Shown piece after piece: positions 48,701 through 60,470 of a DNA stretch of 64,000 nt. Origin of the DNA: Spinacia oleracea. Taxonomy: Eukaryota; Streptophyta; Magnoliopsida; Caryophyllales; Amaranthaceae. The position numbers and the translations under genes were made by a program. Numbering within the stretch: position 1 is the stretch's first letter; each line of letters begins with the position of its first letter. The notes below the pieces were generated by a model. The model ran no database searches, was not told the DNA's origin, and was given only the letters and a program-made list of their open reading frames with translations. The stretch is from positions 7,117,143 through 7,181,142 of the forward strand of contig NC_079491.1 in NCBI RefSeq assembly GCF_020520425.1, read 5' to 3'.

Positions 48701-51700
48701 ACCTAAATTCAACAATGCCACAACCTATAACAGGACATCATATAAATTCGTAACTTGTAATGAAAAAATGTGATGAAGCTAAAAAATTAGTGATACAGAT
48801 GTAGATCCTTACATCAGCTCTGCATTCCACCACTATGCCAAGGACATGATCCTCCACACAAGGTACATACTGCACAAAAGAAACAGACGAGAAGTCGAGA
48901 ACTTAGTATGACAAGTCCTTTATCTAATAAAACCATTTGCAAATATCAAATACATAAGCAGTCAAACTAAGTATAGGCATATAACTGAGTGCTGTGTAAT
49001 ATTTCAAAACAGATCACACAAGTTAAAGATTGCAATCCTTCATTTAATGAAGTAATAAAAGATTCAAAGCTCAATTAGCTACTCGGACCCTTAAATTAAA
49101 AAGTTAGAATAAATGCACAACATCACACATCAGAGTATCAGACTACAAGCTTAGATAAATGACAATTAGCTAATCAAACTCCAGTCTTCGTTGCTATTGG
49201 GTTAAACTAAAGAAGATTGAGCATTATAACACCTCACAGTCCTTCCCCTTTTTATTTAAGCTTTCAACTGCCGTCCACATTTTTCTTTCTAGGCCCTTAG
49301 TTGGGATATTAACCACAGTCCATGTACTGATGTACAGAGAATAAAAGAAAAAGGCCATATCCTTACCCTTTTATGTGAGCCTTCAACCCAGTATTTGTTT
49401 GGCTTTGTGAATCTCAATTTACCGGCTTTTGTGACAGATATTACATCACCATCCTGAAAACATTCAAACACAAAATTATCAGAACCAGAACCTCTCTACG
49501 AAATAGGCCAAATAGCCAATGCCACTCAATTTCATCCATTTACAGTGTTGAATTTGTGAAATTTAAAACTTTCGCATGATAGTCGACTTGCTCCTTGACA
49601 AACTACAAACTATTGCGTGATAAAGTCTTTTAGCCGGTGCATAATCTTACCGGCGCATAGTAGCAAACTTGGTAGCCGGTGCATGATTTCAATGTTTTCT
49701 CTATTTTTACGTGACCCTTAACTAGTTAATTGCTATTTGAACTATGAATTTGAAAGTCATATTATCTGCCATCCAAATTGTTATTTAGTTGCTTTGAGGA
49801 GTCATTTTGGTTTGCTGTCGTAAGTTGCTATCAGCTAGTCTCAACTTGCTGCCAGCCAGCCTTATACCGTTTGAAAGTGCCACCGGCTAGTTTATTGTCG
49901 GTCATTTCGGTTTGCTACCGGCAAGTTTGGTGAAGTTATTCTTATGTTAGTTTCTACCGGCATTTTAAGCTCCCCGTGTTGTTAGGTGATGTTTGGCAAC
50001 ACTCATAAGCCTCTAATAGTCATAATTCCTAATTGCATGTCCGAGTTATGGGTAGTGATTTTCTGTCTACCTAAAATCAAGTTACCAGCACTTCGTGGCT
50101 GCCCCAATACCTTGTCAATAGCGATGGAAGCATAATACTAAGGTTGTTTAATAAATAACTAATATTGTTATAGACCTTGTGTCAGTTAAGATCGTTTTTC
50201 TAATAGGCTGCATACGACTATTTTATTTGGTATCGGCCTATACCTTTACTATTTTAAGATGTTTTATAAGACTTAAAAACTGAAAAACTGAACTATTTTT
50301 AGTTTTTTTACAGTACTCAGAGAAAAACTGAACTATTTTCTTTACTATACTCCGTATTATGCTACCCGTAGTTATTTTCGGTCTGTCAGAAACATGAATT
50401 TTTTACCGGCCTAATCCTTGCCGGGCTCGGGTATACGAGTCACATTGCAAACTTTATGACAAGTCATACTCTTTACCACTGAAGTTGCATTTTTGAAAAA
50501 TGATTGAAAGGCAAGGCATACTCAGACCAACTATGAAGTTAGGCTGGCCAACAACAATTTACTTGTTTATAGAAGATCTGAAGTCTTGTCTCTGCTTGTG
50601 TGAAATAAAAGGTTGTCTTAAATCTAGACTAAATAATCACCCATGGGTACATGGTCACCTCTGACCCTCTGTTACTGTCTGCTACAGTCCAAACTGATGT
50701 CAGTGTAATTTAATGAATCTTCCTTGCTAACGTCCTGATTTCAAAAATTATACCCTTTGCTACAGGCCTAATTATATGAGTCTTATGTATTACATAAATA
50801 CTAAGCTTCCTACCAGCATATACCCTCTTGGCCAGCAGCCGATTCCAACCAAAATCATATTTTGCTTACCGGTCAAAATTTTCTACCAGTCTACAATGTC
50901 ATGACATGCTATCTATTAATGTCTATTTTACGCTTGGTTTTAAGTGCTACCGGCCTGAACTAGAGTCATGCCCCATAAACCCATGCCATATAATTTACCG
51001 CCTGCTCACTATCGGCAACTTACTAAAAGTTTATTCGGAAACAAGTTTCTACTCTTTGTCGGTATGCATCATCTGATCACCCGTTACCGGCGCATATTTT
51101 TCGCAATTAGCTATTTAATCAATGATTGCACTATGAATTGAAGAGTCATACTTACTACAGTTTTAGTTCGCAAATGGTCTAATCTGCTACCATCTATGGT
51201 CTAATTTGTCGCAATCAGCTTTTTAATTCGTGATGAGCATGCTGACTATGATTTTCACTTCCTCATGGACGTTCATATTGAGTCAAAATTGTGATTTTGT
51301 GACTCTTTATGAAAATGCTCAAAGAGATCAAGCAACAAGTATATCCTAAGTCCAAAAAAACAGTAATCAAGCACCAAAAGAGATCACCCAATTACCCAAA
51401 TTGAAATGGGAATTTAGCAAATTACTCAATTTTTACACCTCAAACGTAAACCCCAGAAAAACCACAAATGATTAGGTACACCCGGTTGTATGTAGCTCTA
51501 CATGCAACCGGATCGTTTTGTATTTTCTAATCCCTCAAAAAAAGCACATTTTTCAGTTTAAAAGCACATTTTCAGTTTAAAAGCACATTTTTCAGTTTAA
51601 AATCACATTTTTACAATTTAATTGCACATTTGTTTTTCAAATATTATGATATTGAATATCTTCTTCCAATTGGAAAAAAACCTAAACTTAAAAGGTGAGC

Positions 51701-52218
51701 AACCAACATCACTTTACATATCCTCTCAAATTCTTCGCGCTCGTATGTTCTTTTGTACTAACAATGTGTTATTTTGAAATGTATCTGCTTTTAAGCTATA
51801 AAAAATGTACTTTAACCTGTAAAAATGTGCTTTAAACTATAAAATTGTGCTTTTTGAGGGTTAAGAATCATAACTAACCGGTTGCATGTAGAGCTACATA
51901 CAACCGGGTGTACCATTTACCAATTTCAGAAAAACCTAGCAAAAGAAAAAAGTACCAAATAAACCCTAAAAAGAGAATAAATAGACCTGACGAAGACCGC
52001 CGCCGAGTTTGATGGTTAGTTCCGCCATTTTTGAGAGATCCAAGACGACATCACCAGGAACCTGAAGAGAGAAAATGGAAAAGAGAGATTAAGAAAAAAT
52101 ATTGAATTGAAGGGAGAGAAAAATAATAGAGGAAGAAAAAGTTAAGAGAAAGGGGGGGGGGACTTACAACGGGTTGATTGATGAAGGTTTTAGGTTGTGT
52201 AGATGCTTCCTCTTCCAT
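45708..52218 (-). CDS. RRP40: Exosome complex cap subunit RRP40 (complete, 240 aa, 9 exons)
   Basis: RNA-binding S1/KH cap protein of the nuclear/cytoplasmic RNA exosome (EXOSC3 orthologue), which guides RNA to the 3'-5' nuclease core. Exons: 52168-52218, 51987-52061, 49367-49453, 48813-48869, 48018-48110, 47059-47131, 46896-46971, 46007-46097, 45708-45827 (723 nt). Parts: N-terminal barrel with VVPGDVVLDLS and IKLGGGLRQDGD (about 17-45), KPNKYWVEGSHKRYVP, S1 fold (about 72-147), NPELSCTD, and KH region (about 165-235) containing VGLNGRVW (194-201), the GxNG signature typical of Rrp40. The length matches Arabidopsis RRP40 (about 241 aa). The ATG lies in a short first exon; no in-frame upstream alternative was noticed. 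Intron 2 (2.5 kb) holds a 440-bp TIR element and diffuse repeats; intron 7 holds a PIF-like MITE. Confidence 0.96.
46189..46495. mobile_element. PIF/Harbinger-like MITE in RRP40 intron 7
   Basis: GACCATGTTTAGTACAACTT and (inverted) GAGCATGTTTTGTATAGTCT, TTA at 46186-46188 and 46496-46498. Confidence 0.75.
48491..48674. mobile_element. Possible Stowaway remnant in RRP40 intron 4
   Basis: CTCCTTCC at the left and GGAGGGAG at the right, flanked by TA, but the arms do not pair beyond the ends. Weak. Confidence 0.4.
51475..51914. mobile_element. TIR element with near-perfect 38-bp inverted repeats in RRP40 intron 2
   Basis: Both ends begin GGTACACCCGGTTGTATGTA and continue identically through GCTCTACATGCAACCGG. 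Internal words such as AAAAGCACATTTTTCAG are arranged symmetrically. No clear target duplication. The GGTTGTA/GGTGTACC theme resembles the ends of the outer element at 19774-26336. Confidence 0.8.
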
Positions 52219-52849
52219 TTTCTCTGTTCTATGGAATATGCAATTGGACCTGCAACTTCGTTTTTTGGCGCGGAAATGTTTGGGGAAGGAAGGTGGCGGA
52301 AGTGGAGGGGAGGCTGTGTGAGAGTGTGATTCGAGCTTGAAGGTTTGCGGAGAGGGGGAGGCACAAATTAGAAGTGCATCCGTTGTATGCAGTTCGTTTT
52401 TTATGGCTTAAAATTACATTCTAACGATTTAAAAGCACATTAACGATTTAAAAGCAGGTGATCATGGTAATCATGTACCCATGGGTGATTATTTAGTCTA
52501 GACTTAAGATTTAAGATTTTATTTAGTCTATCATCCATGTGCAACATTTAAAACGTAAATGCAGTACAAAAAATCCTAAATGCAGAATTATTTAATGATT
52601 TTAAAAACAAAAGAAAGACAAAAATATCCTTTAAAATTTTAATAGCCTCCAAAACAAATATAGGAAATCCTTCATCAATACGATGCTAGTCCGCTAGTCG
52701 CCTCTTATTACTGCTCAATTCTCATTCATCTCCTTCCTTGGTTTTTCACCTTCTAGACTCCATTGATGCTTCCTTGAAGGTATATCATATCTTCCTAAAC
52801 TAATGGGCAAGGTTTCCGGCAGCTAAATTTGGGTGCCGCATTTGTTATC
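52219..52849. other. RRP40 promoter region
   Basis: Right of the ATG is a 150-bp leader-like stretch. At 52377-52460 lies a fragment resembling the TIR element of RRP40 intron 2 (gatttaaaagcacattaacg), then unremarkable sequence. Confidence 0.5.
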
Positions 52850-53240
52850 TGGCGGTCTAGTTAGGGTGCCGGAAAATACTTCCTGCGCTGTGTTTACGCT
52901 GCCAAATATTTTTTCCGGTGGTCTAGTTCGGGTGCCGAAAAATACTTCCGGGGCTGCGTTTATGGTGCGGGTTTTTTTTTTCCGGAGGTCTAGTTAGGGT
53001 GCCGGAAAATACTTCCGGTGCTGCGTTTATGGTGCTTGATATTTTTCCGGCGGTCTAGTTAGGGTGCCGGAAAATACTTCCGGCGCTGCGTTTATGGTGC
53101 CCGATATTTTTTCCGGCGGTCTAGTTAGGATGCCGGAAAATATTTTCGGCGCTGCGTTTATGGTGCCGGCTATTTTTTCCACCGATCTTGTTCGGGTGTC
53201 GCATCTAACATCCGACGGTCTCGTTCGGGTTCGTTTTATA
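52850..53240. repeat. GC-rich 66-bp minisatellite, about 5-6 units
   Basis: GGTCTAGTTxGGGTGCCGG recurs at 52854, 52920, 52987, 53052 and 53118 (period 65-67), each followed by AAAATACTTCCGGxGCTGCG and a TTTATGGTGCC block. Degenerate at the right edge. Small open frames within it are a by-product of the period. Confidence 0.9.
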
Positions 53241-53873
53241 TTTAGTCGTTCTACGGTACGATTTTTTGACGAAAATAAATCCGATCACATACCGTAAAAT
53301 AGTCGTCTTTGCGTAATTCATCATTTCCATGGATTTGTAGCACAAGTTGAGAGTTAAAGATTTTTAGAGTTATTATTTTACAAGTTATTGAATACATATA
53401 TAGTATTAAAGCGATTATATTGCTTTTAGATGAGAAAAAGTATAGATTAGAACAAGGACAGTATAGGAATAATAATGTTTAAAAAATATTAAGTTATTCT
53501 ATTTAGCACTCCCCATTTTACTCCGTAATGGAATTTTACTATTTATGTAATTTACGAGCCTTTCTTTATTTTTCTTAGGCGATTTACTAAACTAAATGGT
53601 AAATTAAATCAATTTTCGACAAAGCAGTGATACTTTGTAGATACAAACTCGTACATATATTTTCCTCAAAAAAAAAAAGGAACTCGTACATGCATATATT
53701 CCGAATTATACATGTATCCGACCTGCATAACCAATTAATTAGCAACTACTCATTAACTTCTTTTTTTTACTAGTTTTATATGCACGTTACGCATGCATTA
53801 GTTAGAAATAATAGTGCATAAGCATTGTGTAAATTAAATAGCAAATAAATTATTCACACAGTACTATCTATTA
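53241..53873. other. Intergenic, nothing recognised
   Basis: AT-rich sequence with no open frame, repeat boundary or RNA gene that I can support. Confidence 0.5.
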
Positions 53874-54197
53874 CTCCCTCTGTATTTTTTTAAGGGATAC
53901 AACTGCCTTTTCCGGCCGTATTTATTTAAGAGATACACTTGCTATTTTTAGTAACTTATCAACCCCACCATCTAATTAAATAATACATCTAATATACCTT
54001 ATTATCCACCATCCTATTAAACAAATATTTTCATAAACCCACCCCACCCTCCACCCACCAAAATGACATGGTCCCCACATATTTAATTATTAAAATATCT
54101 ATCCAACCCCACTTGCTTTATTATTTTATTTCATTCAATTATTCTTCTTAATACCCGTGCCCGGTCAAGTGTATCTCTTAAAAAAATACGGAGGGAG
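53874..54197. mobile_element. Stowaway-type MITE
   Basis: CTCCCTCTGTATTTTTTTAA and (inverted) CTCCCTCCGTATTTTTTTAA, TA at 53872-53873 and 54198-54199. 324 bp. Confidence 0.9.
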
Positions 54198-54198
54198 T

Positions 54199-54628
54199 AC
54201 TATATATTAAAAGAGACACCAGGAATGACACGTGTCAATTCCTGGTGCAATTTTTTCCCGCCAAAAACCACTTTCCCAATAAAAGTGTATCTTTTTTATT
54301 TTATATTTATTCTCTACCTTTTTTTATAAATTATTAATGTATGGAAACAAAATTTAGTTTATAAATTATGCCAATAATAGATAAGGCGTAATAATAATTA
54401 TTCTAAATTGGTAATATTTTAGTCAAATCGATATATTAATAATGAAAAATATATCACTCAATATTTTGGTCAAATTACCATATTAGCATTTAAAAAATGT
54501 ATATTAGATGAATAAATTTAAACGAGTATGTTAAAATGTTATAACTATGCAGTAGTGTTGGAGATATTCAGTTAAATATTTCGTAAAAAAAATGATCAAA
54601 ATCCGTGCATGCACGGGATCTAATCTAG
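54199..54628 (+). mobile_element. Short non-autonomous Helitron
   Basis: Starts ACTATATATTAAAAGAGAC (the 5' TC is not intact) and ends GTGCATGCACGGGATCTAAT then CTAG before T. The GTGCATGCAC palindrome precedes CTAG. It abuts the preceding Stowaway element. Confidence 0.6.
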
Positions 54629-56415
54629 TATTTGATGTAAATTGAACAATTTAATTGCATGAGAACTACTGCATACTACATACGGAGTATATTTATTCAG
54701 AATCTTTTCTGTCAGACCGCCTGACGGCCACGCGCCTGTCAGACGGCCTCTTTACCCACGCGCGCGTGATATCACGCGCATAATAAAAAGCATTTTCATT
54801 TCTCTCTCCTGCTCATTTCTCCTCTCTCTCCCCTCTCCTCGTCTCTCCCCTCTCTCCTGCTGGTGCACTCCTCTCTCCTCTACTCGCTCCTTTAGTCCTC
54901 TCTCTCACCGGAGACAACCATCACCATGTAGGCAGGTTCCGTTCCTCTGCTAAAATTCCAAAGAAAATAGACGATGGAGGTGCGATGCTGGTATGGCTGC
55001 TACATCGATCTCATCGCCGACATCCCTCCCTTATCAAATTCGTCGGCGATCTTTCTTCCTCCTCAAGCTCAAGCTCAGCGACGATCTCCACCATCTAATT
55101 ATCGGACATTATTATGGTAGAGTTTTTTAATTTTGATTTTGATTTAGGTTTTTTTCATATTCAATTTCACACTCAAATCGCAGATATAGGGTTTCGTTCC
55201 TTCGCATATATCTTAGGTCTCTTAATTACGCTGATTTAGTTGATATTATTCATTCGAATATGCATGAAATTATTGATTAAATTTATAGTTTAGTTATCTC
55301 TTGTTAATTTTAGTCTGACTTGTGATACTTTAGTATGTGGCATGCTTAGTTATGAATTAAATTAGTTAATGATTTCTTATATTTAGTTATTTATTTGGTG
55401 TGTTTAGTTTTCAGATATGAATTAAATTAGTTGATTAATGGTCATATTTAGTTAAGAATCTGCTTTGTTTAGTTAAGATTTGGGGGAGCTGTGGTTAGAC
55501 TTTAGTCTAGTTATAAGGATAAAATTCTACTGTATTTGGTGGATCGATATGATTGTTTATCAGCGAAAGCTGAAGAAGAAAATTAAGCTAAATCAGTGGC
55601 TTAAGGATTTAATTCTTTGGGCTTACTTTCTGAATTATTGGTTTGCTTAAACATAATTACTCTATATTATACTTGAGTATTTATTTTCATTATATGTTAT
55701 TAGGACGCAGGTCTAATTTACACAATGCTGCTGGTTTGATTCCAGTTGGTGTAATAGGCAAGAGGTACATTTTTATTCATAGGGAGAAATTGTGCCTTCT
55801 TCCGTATGGGTTCACCTAAAAACCTTACGGTTCTTACCCTTTGCTTCTTATATCCTATGTTTCTTTAGGATCTTGCAGTGGACATGGTGCTTACTTTAGG
55901 ATTAGTGACTTGAGAGTTCTGATATCTGTTGGCTTAAGAGTTCTAATATCTGTTGAAAATACCAACCTCTGATAAACATGTTCGATGTCATTAGCTACCA
56001 ATTCTATCACAAGATTAGTGTTAATAGTTTCTGAAATCCCAAAGGAAAATGAATTAGGCCCTGCACCCTGTATGCATTTTCAGTTAATGAGAGACTGTGG
56101 CAATAGTTTTGCAGATAAATATGAAATGCAGAATCTGTCAGCTCAACGTAACTGAAACTGTAACTACATCAGCCATCTTACGGAGATTAGCTTGGAGTCC
56201 TTTTGACTATTGCAGCTTATGCTTGATTCTGGTTGCAATTGATTGTGCTTATATTCATTTGTCTTTTAGAGGTATTGTAAAATAAACATGGTAGTTATGA
56301 TAAAGTTTGTTTTAGTTAGGATTAAGTTTGTACATTGAGTTTCCATTCAGCTCTGGTGGGAAGTTACACACTCTGTGTATAAGAAAGAAGCGTTGGTGAA
56401 GCCAATTGCAGACAA

Positions 56416-56656
56416 TTGTCAGAGCTCTTGTACAAAGAGACTGTCAAAAACTACTGGAAGACAATTGCAGAGCTCATTCCTAACGAAGTTCCTGCTTTAG
56501 TTCAGAAAAGAGGGAAGAAAGAACAGGAAAAGAAGCCTTATACTGCTGTGATCCAAAAGACCAAAGCCTGGGAGGTCGACTGGTCTTGCAAGGATGAGAC
56601 AGATACTAATTAAGCTTAAACACACTACTCCCAAGCACCTAGTACTGGTTGACTAA
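56416..56656 (+). pseudogene. Captured clathrin light chain fragment inside a Mutator-like element
   Basis: The frame from 56416 encodes [20 protein letters not shown] then [16 protein letters not shown], the conserved C-terminal block of plant clathrin light chain. After VIQ one extra base shifts the frame; in the +1 frame the family sequence resumes as [22 protein letters not shown] and ends at a stop at 56654-56656. The N-terminal and central coiled-coil parts are absent, so this is a gene fragment, with no sign that it is expressed. It lies about 1.7 kb from the left end of the element at 54698-61451, the arrangement expected of gene capture by a Pack-MULE. Confidence 0.85.
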
Positions 56657-57004
56657 TGTACATTTGTTGATCTCATTAAATATATGCCCTTTTAGTTAAG
56701 AATTGTACGGAGTATTATTTTAGTCATACTTTTGTTATATTTAGTTAAGAAATAAAATGATATAGTTACATTTAAGTCAATTATTGTATTAGTTATACTT
56801 TTGTTATATTTAGTTAAGAAATAAAATGATTTAGTTGAATTTTTCTCCATTTTAGTTTTATTGTCTTATTTATAATTAAATTAGTTTTAGTTAAGATTAA
56901 TATGTTTTAGTTAAGATTAATATGTTTGCCTTTGGGCTGCTTTTGGTCTTTTGAATTGTAAAAAACTTTGTTGGTTAATGTAATATAATGCTAGGATTAA
57001 TCAA

Positions 57005-60000
57005 TTTAATCTTAACTAAAACACGATAATTCTTAACTAAATCTAAGAAAATCTTAACTAAAACGTATAAAATCTTAACTAAACTTAGAAACACGTAACT
57101 AAAACTTCTGAAATCATAACTAAAACCCCGAAGATCTTAACTAAAACTTCTGAAATCATAACTAAAACTCCAAAATCTTAAATAAAACTTCTAAAATCAT
57201 AACTGAAACTCAAAAATCTTAACTAATAAGTTACAATGCTTAACTAATCGTACTTATTACTTAACTAATCGTATTTATTACTTAACTAATTGGTTTTAAT
57301 AAGCAACTAATCGATTTCATTGCTTAACTAATTGTTTCGATTGCTTAACTAATTGGTTTTATTGTTTAACTAATTAATTCCAGTGTTTAACTAATTGGTT
57401 CAGTTGCGTAACTAATTGGTTCAATTGTTTAACTAATTGAATTCCAAACTTAACAAATACTCCCTTGCTTCACTAACTAGTTCCACTGTTTAACTGATTG
57501 GTTTCAGTGCTTAACTAATTGGTTCAATTGCTTAACTAATAGATTACATTGCTTAACTAATTAGTTACATTGCATAACTAATTGGTTTATTTGCTTAACT
57601 AATTAATTTAAGGCTTAACTAATTTATTCATTTGCTTAACTAATTGAATTTTATGCTTAATAAATACTTTTTTTTACTGAACTAATTGGTTCAGTTGCGT
57701 AACTAATTGGTTCAATTGTTTAACTAATTGAATTCCAGACTTAACAAATACTCCCTTGCTTCACTAATTAGTTCCACTGTTTAACTGATTGGTTTCAGTG
57801 CTTAACTATTTGGTTCAATTGCTTAACTAATTAGTTACATTGTATACCTAATTGGTTAATTGGTTTATTTGCTTAACTAATTAATTTAAGGCTTAACTAA
57901 TTTATTCATTTGCTTAACTAATTGAATTTTATGCTTAATAAATACTTTCTTTTTTTACTGAACTAATTGGTTCAGTTGCTTAACTAATTGGTTCAATTGT
58001 TTAACTAATTAATTCAAATGCTTAACTAATTAGTTCGATTGATTAACTAATTAATTCCAGTGCTTAACTAATTGGTTTCATTGCTTAATTAACTAATTGG
58101 TTCAAATGCTTAACTAATTAGTTCGATTGATTAACTAATTGGTTCTATTACTTAACTAATTGGTTACATTGCATAACTAAGGTTTTTTTGCTTAACTAAT
58201 TAATTTAAGGCTTAACTAACTTATTCATTTGCTTAACTAATTGAATTTTATGCTTAATAAATACTTTTTTTTACTGAACTAATTGGTTCAGTTGCGTAAC
58301 TAATTGGTTCAAATCCTTAACTAATTAGTTCGATTGATTAACTAATTAATTCTAGTGCTTAACTAATTGGTTTCATTGCTTAACTAATTGGTTCAAATGC
58401 TTAACTAATTAGTTCGATTGATTAACTAATTGGTTCTATTACTTAACTAATTGGTTGCAGTGCTTAACAAATTGGTTCTGTTGCTTAACTAATCGGTTTC
58501 GTTGCTTAACTAATTGAACTTCAAACTTAACTAATTGGTTCCATTTCTTAACTAATTGGTTCTATTACTTAACTAATTGGTTCTGTTGCTTAACTAATTG
58601 GTTCCGTTGCTTAACTAATTGGTTCCGTTGCTCAACTAATTGAATTTCAGGCTTAATTAATTGGTTCTATTGCTTAACTAATTGGTTATATTACTTAACT
58701 AATTGGTTCTATTACTTAACTAATTGGTTCCAGTGCTTAACTAATTGGTTTTGTTGCTTAACTAATTGGTTTCATTGCTTAACTAATTGGTTTCATTGCT
58801 TAACTAATTGGTTCAAATGCTTAACTAATTGGTTCCATTGCTTAACTAATTGGTTCTATTACTTAACTAATTGGTTCTGTTGCTTAACTAATTGGTTCTG
58901 TTGCTTAACTAATTGGTTATGTTGCTTAACTAATTGAATTTCAAGCTTAACTAATTGGTTTCATTGCATAACTAATTGGTTCTATTACTTAACTAATTGG
59001 TTGTAGTGCTTAAAAAATTGGTTATGTTGCTTAACTAATAGGTTCCGTTGCTTAGCTAATTGAATTTCAGCCTTAACTAATTGGTTCCATTGCTTAACTA
59101 ATTGGTGCTATTACTTACCTAATTGGTTCCAGTGCTTAACTAATTGGTTATGTTGCTTAACTAACTGGTTTCATTGCTTAACTAATTGGTTCAAATGCTT
59201 AACTAATTGGTTCTATTACTTAACTATTTGGTTCCATTGCTTAACTAATTGGTTCTATTATTTAACTAATTGGTTCCATTGCTTAACTAATTGGTTCTAT
59301 TACTTAACTAATTTGTTCCAGTGCTTAACTAATTGGTTCCAGTACTTAACTAATTGGTTCCAGTGCTTAACTAATTGGTTTCATTACTTAACTATCTGAA
59401 TTCAGTGCTTGCCTAATTGATTCCATTGATTAACTAAACGATTTCATTGATTAACTAATTGGTTCTATTGCTTAACTAATTGGTTCTATTGCTTAACTAA
59501 TCGGTTCTAATGTTTAACTAATTAGTTACAATGCTTAACTAATTGATTCTATTGATTAACTATTTGGTTTCTATGTTTAACTAATTGGCTGCATTGCTTA
59601 ACTAATTGGTTTCATTGCTTAACTAATTAGTTTTAATGGCTTAACTAATTAGTTTCAATGCTTTACTAATTAATTTCAATGTTTAACCATTTGGATCCAG
59701 TGCTTAACTAATATGTTCTAATGTTTAACTAATTATTTCCATTGCTTAACTAATCAGTTACATTGCTTAACTAATTAGTTACATATTTAACTAATTGATT
59801 CTATTGCTTAACTAATTGGCAGCATTGCTTAACTAATTAGATTTAATTGCTTAACTAATTGGATTTCATTGATCAACTAATTAGTTTCAATGCTTAACTA
59901 ATTGGTTTCATTACTTAACTATTTGGATTCAGTGCTTACCTAATTGATTCCATTGATTAACTAAACGGTTTCATTGATTAACTAATTGGTTCTATTGCTT

Positions 60001-60470
60001 AACTAATTGGTTCTATTGATTAACTAATTAATTAGTTAAATATTAGTACTATTTAGTTGGGCAATGAAACCAATTAGATAATCAACGGAATTAATTAGTT
60101 AAGTACTAAAACCAATTAGTTTAGCACCAAAATAAATTAGTTAAGCAATGGAAATAATAAGTTAACCGATATAAGTAGAGTATTTTTTGTTAGTTAAGCC
60201 AACTAAAACATCGATATTCTCAACTAAAACAAAATAACCTTAACTAAAACAAAAATAGTCGTAACTAAAACAGAATTTTTTTTAACTAAAACGTCATTAT
60301 TCTCAACTAAAACAACTTTACCTCTAACAAAAGGAATTTCTTCTTAACTAAAAGTAAATTATTCTTAACTAAAATAGAGTATTTCTTAACTAAAATGAAA
60401 TTATCAAAACTAAAACAAACATATTCTCAACTGAAACAAAATCAATAACGTAACTAAAACAAAATTGTTC
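57005..60470. repeat. 21-bp satellite array and its degenerate margins
   Basis: The core unit CTTAACTAATTGGTTCxxTTG (21 bp) repeats from about 57240 to 60030, roughly 130 units by length. Margins 57005-57240 and 60190-60470 use the shorter theme CTTAACTAAAAC. Between 60040 and 60180 the polarity is reversed (ccaattagttaagcaatgg). Higher-order structure is visible: gcttaataaatact recurs at 57654, 57933 and 58252, and a block at about 59380-59500 recurs at about 59905-60025. Stop codons occur in several frames of each unit, so it is not coding. Confidence 0.9.

Noticed and set aside
53064-53297. 77-codon open frame with repeated MPENxxGAAFMVP
   Set aside because: Because the minisatellite period is near a multiple of three, a frame stays open by chance.
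57240-60030. CRISPR-like regular repeats
   Set aside because: A contiguous 21-bp tandem array without unique spacers, in a plant nuclear context.
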